A program made the position numbers and the translations under genes. A DNA stretch of 64,000 nucleotides from Streptomyces sp. NBC_01750 (GTDB taxonomy: Bacteria; Actinomycetota; Actinomycetes; Streptomycetales; Streptomycetaceae), in contig NZ_CP109137.1 of assembly GCF_035918095.1 (NCBI RefSeq), positions 6,388,001-6,452,000 of the forward strand. Reading direction: 5' to 3'. The notes beneath the pieces were generated by a model. The model had not been told where the DNA came from. It searched no databases and worked only from the letters and a program-made list of their open reading frames with translations. Below, piece by piece: positions 33,687-42,907 of the stretch. Position 1 is the stretch's first letter, and the number at the start of each line of letters is the position of its first letter.

Positions 33687-35201
33687 ATGGACGACCGCTT
33701 CCAGGTGCAGGACCGCTACGCGGACGGCGCACAGTTCATCGGCGGGCGGCTGCGGCCCGGCACCTCAGGACATACGCAGGACATCGTGAACCCGGCGACC
33801 GGAGAGCCGGTCCACAGCTACGAGCTGGCAGGGGCCGCCGATGTCGACGCGGCCGTGGCCGCCGCCGGAGCGGCCTTCCCCGCCTGGGCCGGCGCCACCC
33901 CGGGCGAGCGCTCCGACGCCCTGCACCGCTTCGCGTCCGTGCTCGCCGGCCAGGCGGACGATTTCGCGCACGCCGAGTCGCTGCAGTGCGGCAAGCCCAT
34001 CAGGCTCAGCACCGAGTTCGACGTGCCAGGCACCATCGACAACACCGCCTTCTTCGCCGGCGCCGCCCGCCATCTCCAAGGGCAGTCCGCGGGCGAGTAC
34101 AGCGGTGACCACACCTCGTACGTACGCCGCGAAGCGATCGGCGTCGTCGGCTCCATCGCGCCCTGGAACTACCCGCTCCAGATGGCCGCCTGGAAGGTCC
34201 TGCCGGCCATCGCGGCGGGCAACACCATTGTGCTGAAGCCCGCCGAGATCACCCCGCTCACCTCCCTGATGTTCGCCGAGGCGGCGAAGGAGGCCGGGAT
34301 TCCCGACGGCGTCGTCAATGTCGTCAACGGCGCGGGACGGGAAGCGGGCGAACATCTGGTGGGCCACCCGGACGTCGTCATGACCTCCTTCACCGGCTCC
34401 ACCCCGGTCGGCAGGCGGGTCGCCGAGATCGCCACCGCCACCGTCAAGCGCCTCCACCTCGAACTGGGCGGCAAGGCTCCCTTCGTCGTATTCGACGACG
34501 CCGACCTCGAGGCCGCGGTCAACGGAGCGGTCGCCGGCTCGCTCATCAACTCCGGCCAGGACTGCACGGCCGCCACCCGCGCCTACGTCCAGCGGCCCCT
34601 GTACGACGCCTTCGTCGCCGGAGTCGCCGATCTGATGGCGACCGTCCGCCTCGGCGACCCCTTCGACCCGTCGACCGACCTCGGCCCGCTCGTCTCGCAC
34701 CTCCAGCGCGACCGGGTCGCCGGCTTCGTCGACCGGGCGCGCTCGTACGCCACCGTCGTCACCGGCGGCGAAGCGCCCCAGGGCGAACTGAAGAGCGGCG
34801 CGTACTACCGCCCCACGCTCGTCGCGGGCGCCGCCCAGGACAGCGAGATCGTCCAGTCCGAGATCTTCGGCCCGGTCCTGGTCGTGCTGCCCTTCGACTC
34901 CGACGACGAAGGCATCGCGCTGGCCAACGACACCCCCTACGGCCTCGCCGCCTCCGCCTGGAGCCGCGACGTCTTCCGCGCGAACCGCGCCACCCGCGAG
35001 ATCAAGGCGGGCTGCGTCTGGGTCAACGACCACATCCCGATCATCAGCGAGATGCCGCACGGCGGCTACAAGGCCTCCGGCTTCGGAAAGGACATGTCGG
35101 CGTATTCCTTCGAGGAGTACACGCAGGTCAAGCATGTGATGTACGACAACACGGCGGTGGTCAGGAAGGACTGGCACCGCACGATCTTCGGGGACCGATA
35201 G
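33687..35201 (+). CDS. Gamma-aminobutyraldehyde dehydrogenase-like ALDH
   Basis: 504 residues. Catalytic Glu259 lies in LELGGKAP and nucleophile Cys293 in NSGQDCTAATR; APWNYPLQ marks the NAD-binding domain. It resembles the other dehydrogenase at 25047 (both have a GQDCTAATR active site and end in an EYTQVKHVM or DYTRIKHVM motif), so they are paralogues. It should oxidise 4-aminobutanal or a glutamylated analogue to GABA. The ATG at 33687 follows GGAGTGAG; the GTG at 33678 is an alternative. It precedes the polyamine ABC genes by 71 bp and likely shares their operon. Confidence 0.9.
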   Translation: MDDRFQVQDRYADGAQFIGGRLRPGTSGHTQDIVNPATGEPVHSYELAGAADVDAAVAAAGAAFPAWAGATPGERSDALHRFASVLAGQADDFAHAESLQCGKPIRLSTEFDVPGTIDNTAFFAGAARHLQGQSAGEYSGDHTSYVRREAIGVVGSIAPWNYPLQMAAWKVLPAIAAGNTIVLKPAEITPLTSLMFAEAAKEAGIPDGVVNVVNGAGREAGEHLVGHPDVVMTSFTGSTPVGRRVAEIATATVKRLHLELGGKAPFVVFDDADLEAAVNGAVAGSLINSGQDCTAATRAYVQRPLYDAFVAGVADLMATVRLGDPFDPSTDLGPLVSHLQRDRVAGFVDRARSYATVVTGGEAPQGELKSGAYYRPTLVAGAAQDSEIVQSEIFGPVLVVLPFDSDDEGIALANDTPYGLAASAWSRDVFRANRATREIKAGCVWVNDHIPIISEMPHGGYKASGFGKDMSAYSFEEYTQVKHVMYDNTAVVRKDWHRTIFGDR

Positions 35202-35272
35202 CTCACCATCCGTTTGCGGCACCGCCGCACGGCCGTCCGACGAGCGGCCACCATCCCGAAAGGGCACAGCGC

Positions 35273-36520
35273 ATGGAGCACAACGAGCCCGACCGCCTCT
35301 CCGCGGCCCAACTGGCCGCCATGCGGCGCAGCCTGGCGAACGGGCGAGGCGCACTCTCCCGTCGCTCGCTGTTGCGCGCGTCGGGCGTCGGCGCGCTTGC
35401 GGTCGGCGGCGCCGGCATATTGAGCGGCTGTGGAATCCCGCCCGCCAAGCGGGAGCCCGGAGCCGCAACCTCGGACGACCACTCGGACCAGGAGAAGCTG
35501 ATCAACTTCTCCAACTGGACCGAGTACATCGACATCAGCGAGGACGAGAAGAGCCGTCCCACCCTGGCGCAGTTCACCAAGCGCACCGGGATCAAGGTCA
35601 AGTACACCGAGGACATCAACGACAACGTCGAGTTCTTCGGCAAGATCCAGCCCCAGCTCGCCGCGGGGCAGGACACCGGCCGCGACCTGATCAATGTGAC
35701 CGACTGGCTTGCCGCCCGGATGATCCGGCTCGGCTGGGTGCAGAAGCTCGACGCGTCGCTCCTCCCGCACGCGTACGCCAACCTCTCGCCCCAGTTCCGC
35801 AGCCCGGACTGGGACCCGGGGCGCGCCTACTCCTACCCCTGGACCGGAATTCCGGCTGTCATCGCCTACAACGTCAAGGCGACCGGCGGCCGCAAGGTCG
35901 ACTCCGTCACCCAGCTGCTGGACGACCCCACCCTCAAGGGCCGGGTCAGCTTCCTCACCGAGATGCGGGACACGGTCGGCCTCACCCTGCTCGACATGGG
36001 CAAGGACCCCGCCAAGGTCAACGACGCCGACTACGACGCCGCCATCAACCGGCTCCAGAAGGGCGTCGACAAGAAGCAGATCCGCCGCTTCACCGGTAAC
36101 GACTACACCTCGGACCTCGACAAGGGCGACATCGCCGCCTGTGTCGCCTGGGCCGGTGACCTGATCCAGCTCCAGGTCGACAACCCGGACATCAAGTTCG
36201 CGATTCCGGCCGCCGGCTATATGACGGCCACCGACAATCTGCTGGTCCCGGCGCATGCCCGGCACCAGAAGAACGCCACCCGGCTGATCGACTACTACTA
36301 CGAACTGCCTGTCGCGGCCCAGCTCGCCGCGTACATCAACTATGTGACCCCGGTCGCCGGTGTCGGCCCGGAGCTCGCGAAGATCGACCCGGAGCTGGCC
36401 AAGAATCCGCTGATCATCCCGGACGCGGCCATGGCGGCCAAGTCCCACTCCTTCCGTTCGCTCTCCTCCAAGGAAGAGACGGCGTACGAAGAGAAGTTCG
36501 CCAAGCTCATCGGCGCCTGA
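35273..36520 (+). CDS. potD: Polyamine ABC transporter substrate-binding lipoprotein
   Basis: 415 residues. The N terminus is long: RRSLANGRGALSRRSLLRAS holds a twin-arginine motif, followed by a hydrophobic core and lipobox LSGC with Cys53. The PotD-like domain contains LINFSNWTEYIDIS, IKVKYTEDINDNVEFFGKI and RRFTGNDYTSDLDKGD. It binds spermidine or putrescine outside the membrane for the downstream PotABC-like importer. Tat-exported lipoproteins are common in Streptomyces. It is 38 bp before the ATPase gene. Confidence 0.93.
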   Translation: MEHNEPDRLSAAQLAAMRRSLANGRGALSRRSLLRASGVGALAVGGAGILSGCGIPPAKREPGAATSDDHSDQEKLINFSNWTEYIDISEDEKSRPTLAQFTKRTGIKVKYTEDINDNVEFFGKIQPQLAAGQDTGRDLINVTDWLAARMIRLGWVQKLDASLLPHAYANLSPQFRSPDWDPGRAYSYPWTGIPAVIAYNVKATGGRKVDSVTQLLDDPTLKGRVSFLTEMRDTVGLTLLDMGKDPAKVNDADYDAAINRLQKGVDKKQIRRFTGNDYTSDLDKGDIAACVAWAGDLIQLQVDNPDIKFAIPAAGYMTATDNLLVPAHARHQKNATRLIDYYYELPVAAQLAAYINYVTPVAGVGPELAKIDPELAKNPLIIPDAAMAAKSHSFRSLSSKEETAYEEKFAKLIGA

Positions 36521-36558
36521 CCTCCCCTGTTCCCTTCGACACACCGGGACCGCGACCC

Positions 36559-37710
36559 ATGACTGAAAAGACAGAAGGCGGCGACGTCCGCCTCTCCGGG
36601 ATCAGCAAGACCTATGGCTCCTTCACGGCCGTCCACCCGCTGGACCTGACCGTCCCGCAGGGCTCCTTCTTCGCCCTGCTCGGCGCCTCCGGCTGCGGGA
36701 AGACCACCACCCTGCGGATGATCGCCGGACTGGAGGACCCGAGCACCGGGAGCGTCTTCCTCGGCGGCAAGGACGTCACCGACCTGCCGCCGTACAAGCG
36801 CCCGGTCAACACCGTCTTCCAGTCGTACGCGCTCTTCCCGCACCTCGACATCTACGAGAACGTCGCCTTCGGGCTGCGCCGCCGCGGCGTCAAGTCGGTG
36901 AAGAAGCAGGTCGGCGACATGCTCGACCTCGTTGAGCTGGGCGACTTCGCCAAGCGCAAGCCGCACCAGCTCTCCGGTGGCCAGCAACAGCGCGTTGCCG
37001 TCGCCCGCGCGCTCATCAACCACCCGCAGGTGCTGCTCCTCGACGAGCCGCTCGGCGCCCTCGACCTCAAGCTGCGCCGCCAGATGCAGCTGGAGCTCAA
37101 GCGCATCCAGACCGAGGTCGGCATCACGTTCGTCCATGTCACCCACGACCAGGAAGAGGCCATGACCATGGCCGACACCGTCGCGGTGATGAACGGCGGA
37201 CGGGTCGAACAGCTCGGCGCACCTGCCGAGCTCTACGAGAACCCGCAGACCACCTTTGTCGCCAACTTCCTGGGCACCTCCAACCTCATCGAGGCCGAGG
37301 TCGCCCAGAACAGCGGCGGCGAAGTCGTCGTCACGGCCGTGGGCGCCAAGCTGCGGCTGCCCTCCGAACGCTGTGCCACCCAGCCCCGGACCGGCGGAAA
37401 GCTGCTGGTCGGCGTGCGCCCGGAGAAGATCTCGCTGGCGCACGCGGACGACACGGGCACGATAGCCGACGGCCGCAACCGGTTCACCGGGAAGATCGCC
37501 GACTCGAGCTTCATCGGCGTTTCCACGCAGTTCGTCATCGACAGCCCGGTCTGTCCGGAGCTCGAGGTGTACGTACAGAACATCGAGCGGGACCCGCGTC
37601 TGGTCCCCGGTGCCGAGGTCGTCCTGCACTGGAACCCCGAGCACACCTTCGGTCTCGACGCGGCCCAGGACATCGACGCCGGTGTGGAGACGGTGGAGGA
37701 GACGCCATGA
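36559..37710 (+). CDS. potA: Spermidine/putrescine ABC transporter ATP-binding protein
   Basis: 383 residues. Walker A GASGCGKT (42-49), Q-loop FQSYALFPH, signature LSGGQQQR (138-145), Walker B LLLDEP (159-164), switch VTHDQEEA, then a C-terminal TOBE domain (VGVRPEKISLA...HWNPEHTFGL). These are classical PotA features. It drives polyamine import by the adjacent permeases. Its stop overlaps the potB ATG by 4 bp (ATGA). Confidence 0.94.
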   Translation: MTEKTEGGDVRLSGISKTYGSFTAVHPLDLTVPQGSFFALLGASGCGKTTTLRMIAGLEDPSTGSVFLGGKDVTDLPPYKRPVNTVFQSYALFPHLDIYENVAFGLRRRGVKSVKKQVGDMLDLVELGDFAKRKPHQLSGGQQQRVAVARALINHPQVLLLDEPLGALDLKLRRQMQLELKRIQTEVGITFVHVTHDQEEAMTMADTVAVMNGGRVEQLGAPAELYENPQTTFVANFLGTSNLIEAEVAQNSGGEVVVTAVGAKLRLPSERCATQPRTGGKLLVGVRPEKISLAHADDTGTIADGRNRFTGKIADSSFIGVSTQFVIDSPVCPELEVYVQNIERDPRLVPGAEVVLHWNPEHTFGLDAAQDIDAGVETVEETP

Positions 37711-38633
37711 CCGTCACCGAGGCACCGCCCGCCGCGCCCGCCTCCGAGCCGGTCGTCCACAAACAGCCCGCGCGCCGGAAGCTGATCCCCTACTGGCTGC
37801 TGCTGCCCGGCATTCTGTGGCTGGTCGTCTTCTTCGCGCTGCCGATGGTCTACCAGGCCTCGACCTCCGTACAGACGGGCTCGCTGGAAGAGGGCTTCAA
37901 GGTCACCTGGCACTTCCAGACCTACTGGGACGCGCTCACCGAGTACTACCCGCAGTTCCTGCGCTCGGTGCTGTACGCCGGCACGGCCACGATCCTGTGT
38001 CTGCTGCTCGGCTACCCGCTCGCGTATCTGATCGCGTTCAAGGCGGGCCGCTGGCGCAATCTGCTGCTGGTCCTGGTCATCGCGCCGTTCTTCACCAGTT
38101 TCCTGATCCGTACGCTCGCCTGGAAGACGATCCTCGCGGACGGCGGACCGGTGGTGAACGTCCTGGACAGCGTCGGCTTCCTCGACGTCACCAGCTGGCT
38201 CGGAATGACCGAGGGGAACCGGCTGCTCGCCACCCCGCTCGCGGTGGTCTGCGGTCTCACCTACAACTTCCTGCCGTTCATGATCCTCCCGCTGTACACC
38301 TCGCTGGAGCGGATCGACCCGCGTCTCCACGAGGCGGCCGGGGACCTGTACGCGAAGGGGTCCACCACCTTCCGCAAGGTGACCTTCCCGCTGTCCATGC
38401 CGGGCGTCGTCTCCGGAACGCTGCTGACCTTCATCCCGGCCAGCGGCGACTACGTCAACGCCGAACTGCTCGGCTCCACGGACACCAAGATGGTCGGCAA
38501 CGTCATCCAGTCGCAGTTCCTGAGGGTGCTCGACTATCCGACCGCGGCCGCGCTGTCCTTCATTCTCATGGCGGTCGTGCTGATCATGGTCACCGTCTAC
38601 ATCCGCCGGGCCGGGACGGAGGATCTCGTCTGA
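37707..38633 (+). CDS. potB: Spermidine/putrescine ABC transporter permease (PotB-like)
   Basis: 308 residues with about six transmembrane helices after a ~25-residue hydrophilic N terminus. The EAA loop is LHEAAGDLYAKGSTTFRKVTFP, the contact site for PotA. It is the first of the two inner-membrane subunits. It overlaps potA by 4 bp and its TGA overlaps the next ATG by one base, so the whole set is a coupled operon. Confidence 0.94.
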   Translation: MTVTEAPPAAPASEPVVHKQPARRKLIPYWLLLPGILWLVVFFALPMVYQASTSVQTGSLEEGFKVTWHFQTYWDALTEYYPQFLRSVLYAGTATILCLLLGYPLAYLIAFKAGRWRNLLLVLVIAPFFTSFLIRTLAWKTILADGGPVVNVLDSVGFLDVTSWLGMTEGNRLLATPLAVVCGLTYNFLPFMILPLYTSLERIDPRLHEAAGDLYAKGSTTFRKVTFPLSMPGVVSGTLLTFIPASGDYVNAELLGSTDTKMVGNVIQSQFLRVLDYPTAAALSFILMAVVLIMVTVYIRRAGTEDLV

Positions 38634-39430
38634 TGCGCTGGATACGACACCACCTCGTGGTCATCGCGGGACTGCTCACGCTCGCGTACATGATCCTTCC
38701 GAACATCGTCGTGATGGTGTTCTCGTTCAACAAGCCGGCCGGCCGGTTCAACTACGCCTGGCAGGAGTTCTCCACCGACGCCTGGAAGGACCCGTGCGGC
38801 GTCGCCGACATGTGCGGCTCGCTCTCGCTCTCCCTCCAGATCGCCCTCTGGGCGACGATCGGCTCCACCGTCCTCGGCTCGATGATCGCCTTCGCGCTGG
38901 TCCGCTACCGCTTCAGGGCGCGTGGCGCGATCAACTCACTGATCTTCCTTCCGATGGCGATGCCCGAGGTGGTCATGGCCGCCTCACTGCTCACGCTCTT
39001 CCTCAACCTGGGCGCGGAGCTGGGCTTCTGGACCATCCTCATTGCGCACACCATGTTCTGCCTGAGTTTTGTGGTGGTGGCGGTCAAGGCGCGTGTGCTG
39101 TCGATGGACCCACGGCTCGAAGAGGCGGCCCGCGACCTCTACGCCGGACCTGTGCAGACATTCGTACGCGTCACGCTGCCGATCGCCGCTCCCGGTATCG
39201 CCGCCGGTGCGATGCTCGCGTTCGCTCTCTCGTTCGACGACTTCATCATCACCAACTTCAACTCGGGCAACACCGTGACCTTCCCCATGTTCGTGTGGGG
39301 CTCGGCCCAGCGCGGTACCCCGGTCCAGATCAACGTCATCGGCACGGCCATGTTCGTCATCGCCGTACTGATCGTGGTCACCGGCCAGTTCATCAGCGGC
39401 CGGCGGAAGAACAGCGCACTGCCCAAGTAG
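38633..39430 (+). CDS. potC: Spermidine/putrescine ABC transporter permease (PotC-like)
   Basis: 265 residues with six hydrophobic segments, beginning MRWIRHHLVVIAGLLTLAYM. The EAA loop is LEEAARDLYAGPVQTFVRVTLP, and SFDDFIITNFNSG is a PotC hallmark. It is the second permease of the importer. The frame is open upstream over potB, but the ATG at 38633 overlaps the potB stop (TGATG) and gives the standard N terminus. Confidence 0.94.
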   Translation: MRWIRHHLVVIAGLLTLAYMILPNIVVMVFSFNKPAGRFNYAWQEFSTDAWKDPCGVADMCGSLSLSLQIALWATIGSTVLGSMIAFALVRYRFRARGAINSLIFLPMAMPEVVMAASLLTLFLNLGAELGFWTILIAHTMFCLSFVVVAVKARVLSMDPRLEEAARDLYAGPVQTFVRVTLPIAAPGIAAGAMLAFALSFDDFIITNFNSGNTVTFPMFVWGSAQRGTPVQINVIGTAMFVIAVLIVVTGQFISGRRKNSALPK

Positions 39431-39450
39431 CCCCTGAAGGAGTGGAAACC

Positions 39451-40863
39451 ATGGCCCCAGCTGCCATGACCTTTGCCTCATCACTCTCCGACGCCCAGCC
39501 CGTCCCGTTCTGGCTGGACCACCCCGCAAAGCCGGGAGCACTGCCCGCCCTCACCGGCGACGAGCGCTGCGACCTCCTCGTCGTCGGCGGCGGCTACAGC
39601 GGACTGTGGACCGCGCTGCTGGCCAAGGAGCGCGACCCCGGGCGGGATGTCGTACTGATCGAAGGGCGCGAGGTGGGCTGGGCCGCCTCGGGCCGCAACG
39701 GCGGCTTCTGCGCCGCTTCCCTCACCCACGGCCTCGGCAACGGACTCGCCCGCTGGCCCGGTGAACTGGCCAGGCTCGAGGAGCTCGGCAACCGCAATCT
39801 CGACGCCATCGAGGCCGCGGTTGCCGACTACGGCATCGACTGCGACTTCGAGCGCACCGGCGAGATCGACGTCGCGACCGAGCCGCACCAGCTCGAAGAG
39901 CTCCACGAGATGTACGAGCAGGCGGCCGGGCTGGGCTTCACCGGCCTCGAACTCCTCGACCAGGGCGCGCTGCGCGCCGAGGTGAACTCCCCGACCTTCC
40001 TCGGCGGGCTCTGGGACCGGCGCGGCGTCGCCATGCTGCACCCCGCGAAGCTCGCCTGGGGCCTGAAGCAGGCCTGCATGGACCTCGGCGTGCGTGTCTA
40101 CGAGAACACCCGCGGCCTGGACCTCACCGCGTCCGGCGCCGGCATGGCGGTCCGCACCCCGTACGGCCGGGTCTTCGCCCGCCGTGTCGCCCTCGGCACG
40201 AACGTCTTCCCGTCGCTGGTCAAGCGGGTGCGCCCGTACACCGTCCCGGTCTACGACTACGCGTTGATGACCGAACCGCTCAGCGCGGAACAGCTCGACG
40301 CGATCGGCTGGAAGCGGCGGCAGGGACTCGGCGACAGCGCGAACCAGTTCCACTACTTCCGGATCACCGCCGACCACCGCATCCTGTGGGGCGGCTACGA
40401 CGCGATCTATCCGTACGGCGGCAGGGTCAGCGCCGAGATGGACCACCGGCCGGAGACCTATCTCAAGCTCGCCGAACACTTCTTCCGCTGCTTCCCGCAA
40501 CTGGAGGGGCTGCGCTTCAGCCATGCCTGGGGCGGCGCGATCGACACCTGCTCACGTTTCTCCGCATTCTTCGGCACGGCGCACGGGGGCAAAGTCGCCT
40601 ATGCCGCCGGGTACACGGGACTCGGCGTCGGCGCCACCCGCTTCGGCGGGGATGTCATGCTCGACCTCCTCTCCGGCGAGCGGACCGAGCGCACCCAGCT
40701 GCAGATGGTGCGCAGCAAGCCGCTGCCGTTCCCGCCCGAGCCCGTCGCCTGGGCCGGTATCGGACTCACCAAATGGGCGCTGGCCAGGGCGGATGCCAAT
40801 GGGGGCCGCCGCAATATGTGGCTTCGGGTGATGGACAAGCTCGGCCTCGGCTTCGACAGCTAG
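39451..40863 (+). CDS. FAD-dependent oxidoreductase, gamma-glutamylputrescine oxidase-like
   Basis: 470 residues of the DAO (D-amino-acid oxidase) fold. The FAD-binding motif is LLVVGGGYSGLWTALLAKE (42-60) with GREVGWAASGRNGGFC (conserved in PuuB-like enzymes), and C-terminal GYTGLGVGATRFGGD. It probably oxidises a polyamine or glutamyl-polyamine amine to an aldehyde plus hydrogen peroxide. It begins 20 bp after potC with ribosome site AAGGAG, in the same operon as the importer and an aldehyde dehydrogenase, which fits the pathway. No glutamate-putrescine ligase lies in the window. Confidence 0.88.
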   Translation: MAPAAMTFASSLSDAQPVPFWLDHPAKPGALPALTGDERCDLLVVGGGYSGLWTALLAKERDPGRDVVLIEGREVGWAASGRNGGFCAASLTHGLGNGLARWPGELARLEELGNRNLDAIEAAVADYGIDCDFERTGEIDVATEPHQLEELHEMYEQAAGLGFTGLELLDQGALRAEVNSPTFLGGLWDRRGVAMLHPAKLAWGLKQACMDLGVRVYENTRGLDLTASGAGMAVRTPYGRVFARRVALGTNVFPSLVKRVRPYTVPVYDYALMTEPLSAEQLDAIGWKRRQGLGDSANQFHYFRITADHRILWGGYDAIYPYGGRVSAEMDHRPETYLKLAEHFFRCFPQLEGLRFSHAWGGAIDTCSRFSAFFGTAHGGKVAYAAGYTGLGVGATRFGGDVMLDLLSGERTERTQLQMVRSKPLPFPPEPVAWAGIGLTKWALARADANGGRRNMWLRVMDKLGLGFDS

Positions 40864-41032
40864 GCCCGGGACGAGCGGCGGGCGATCCTTCGCCTTCGCC
40901 TCCGGAGCCGAATTGGCCATGCGCGATGCGCTGTGCGCCACGGGCCGGGGTCGCGGGCCGGGGTCGCGCGTAACGGCCACCGGGATCGCGTGTGAGGGCG
41001 GTGGGTGAGGGGCCGGAGCGTCGCCAGAGGTC

Positions 41033-41061
41033 TTGACAACTGCATTGGTCTGGACCAAATT
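41033..41061 (+). promoter_or_regulatory. Chitinase promoter with embedded DasR-type operator
   Basis: A consensus -35 TTGACA (41033-41038) is followed 17 bp later by a weak -10 CAAATT (41056-41061). Between and overlapping them is the palindrome TTGGTCTGGACCAA (41045-41058), very close to the dre consensus TGGTCTAGACCA bound by DasR, the GlcNAc-responsive GntR regulator. Binding there would block RNA polymerase. Confidence 0.8.
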
Positions 41062-41104
41062 GTGGCGCGCTCCCCCTCTATTTCCCCCATGCCCGGAGGC
41101 AGTT

Positions 41105-42907
41105 GTGGACCGCACCAGACTCATGGCTGCCCTTTCGGCGGCCGTCCTCGTCCTCGGCGGACTCGTCGCCACGGCAACCTCCGCCGGAGCGGCCGATGCC
41201 GAACTCGCCCGCAACGGCGGCTTCGAGACCGGCCTCACCGGCTGGAGCTGTACGGCGGGCAGCGGTGTGGTCGTCAACTCACCGGCCCACAGCGGAAGTT
41301 CCGCGCTCAAGGCCACCCCCGCGGGCAATGACAACGCCAAGTGCAGCCAGACGGTCACCGTCAAGCCGAACTCCGACTACACGCTCAGCGGCTGGGTCCA
41401 GGGCAGTTACGTCTACCTCGGCGCATCCGGCACCGGCACCACCGACGTCTCCACCTGGACCTCCTCGGCGCCCGGCTGGCAGCGGCTGACGACCACGTTC
41501 CGGACGGGCGGGTCGACCACCTCGGTCACGATCTACACCCACGGCTGGTACGGCACCGCCGCCTACTACGCCGACGATCTCTCGCTGCTCGGTCCGGGCG
41601 GCGACCCGGTACAGATACCGGCCGACCCCACCGGCCTGTCCGCCGGCGCCCCCGGCTCCACCTCCGTGCCGCTGACCTGGTCCGCATCCTCGCGGGCCAC
41701 CTCGTACAACGTCTACCGCGACGGCGCCAAGGTCCTTGATGTCAGCGGGACCTCGGCCACCGTCACCGGTCTCGCCCCCTCCACCGCGTACACCTTCCAG
41801 GTCTCCGCGGCCAACGAGGCCGGCGAGTCCGCGAAGTCGTCGGCGGTCACCGCGACCACCACGGCGGGTGGCGGCGGCAGTGGCGGCGAACTCCCCGCCC
41901 ATGCCCTTGTCGGCTATCTGCACGCCAGCTTCGCCAACGGCTCCGGCTATACCCGCATGGCCGATGTGCCCGACTCCTGGGATGTCATCAACCTGGCGTT
42001 CGGCGAGCCGACTTCGGTCACCTCGGGCGATATCCGCTTCAGCCTCTGCCCGGCCGCCGAGTGCCCGAACGTCGAGTCCGCCGCCGACTTCAAGGCGGCC
42101 GTCAAGGCCAAGCAGGCCGCGGGCAAGAAGGTCCTGATCTCGATCGGCGGCCAGAACGGCCAGGTACAGCTCTCCACCACGGCCGCCCGTGACACCTTCG
42201 TCTCCTCCGTCTCGAAGATCATCGACGAGTACGGGCTCGACGGCCTGGACATCGACTTCGAGGGCCACTCCCTCTCCCTGAACACCGGCGACACGGACTT
42301 CCGCTCGCCGACCTCGCCCGTGATCGTCAATCTGATCTCGGCGGTCAAGACCCTGAAGGCCAAGTACGGCTCGAAGTTCGTCCTCACGATGGCCCCGGAG
42401 ACATTCTTCGTGCAGCTCGGCTACCAGTACTACGGCTCGGGCCCCTGGGGCGGCCAAGACCCGCGCGCCGGCGCGTACCTCCCGGTCATCCACGCTCTGC
42501 GCGACGACCTCACCCTGCTGCATGTCCAGGACTACAACTCGGGCTCGATCATGGGCCTGGACAACCAGTACCACTCCATGGGCGGCGCGGACTTCCACAT
42601 CGCCATGACCGACATGCTGCTGACCGGCTTCCCGGTCGCCGGCAACGCCACCAGGGTCTTCCCCGCCCTGCGCCCGGACCAGGTGGCCATCGGCCTGCCC
42701 GCCTCCACCCAGGCGGGCAACGGCCACACCGCGCCCGCCGAGGTGAACAAGGCGCTGGACTGCCTCACCAAGAAGACCAACTGCGGCTCGTACCAGACCC
42801 ACGGCACCTGGCCGGCGCTGCGCGGCCTGATGACCTGGTCGATCAACTGGGACCGCTTCAACCAGTGGGAGTTCTCGAAGAACTTCGACGCGTATTTCGG
42901 AGGCTGA
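41105..42907 (+). CDS. Secreted GH18 chitinase with carbohydrate-binding and FnIII domains
   Basis: 600 residues from GTG 41105. Sec signal peptide about 1-29 (ending SAGAADA). A carbohydrate-binding jelly-roll module spans ~30-163 (NGGFETGLTGWSC...YYADDLSL), an FnIII domain ~172-252, a Gly-rich linker, and the GH18 catalytic barrel 265-600 with the active-site motif DGLDIDFE (acid Glu386). It hydrolyses chitin outside the cell, and its product GlcNAc relieves DasR repression. It is a monocistronic unit; its last 50 bp overlap the convergent PAP2 gene. Confidence 0.94.
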   Translation: MDRTRLMAALSAAVLVLGGLVATATSAGAADAELARNGGFETGLTGWSCTAGSGVVVNSPAHSGSSALKATPAGNDNAKCSQTVTVKPNSDYTLSGWVQGSYVYLGASGTGTTDVSTWTSSAPGWQRLTTTFRTGGSTTSVTIYTHGWYGTAAYYADDLSLLGPGGDPVQIPADPTGLSAGAPGSTSVPLTWSASSRATSYNVYRDGAKVLDVSGTSATVTGLAPSTAYTFQVSAANEAGESAKSSAVTATTTAGGGGSGGELPAHALVGYLHASFANGSGYTRMADVPDSWDVINLAFGEPTSVTSGDIRFSLCPAAECPNVESAADFKAAVKAKQAAGKKVLISIGGQNGQVQLSTTAARDTFVSSVSKIIDEYGLDGLDIDFEGHSLSLNTGDTDFRSPTSPVIVNLISAVKTLKAKYGSKFVLTMAPETFFVQLGYQYYGSGPWGGQDPRAGAYLPVIHALRDDLTLLHVQDYNSGSIMGLDNQYHSMGGADFHIAMTDMLLTGFPVAGNATRVFPALRPDQVAIGLPASTQAGNGHTAPAEVNKALDCLTKKTNCGSYQTHGTWPALRGLMTWSINWDRFNQWEFSKNFDAYFGG

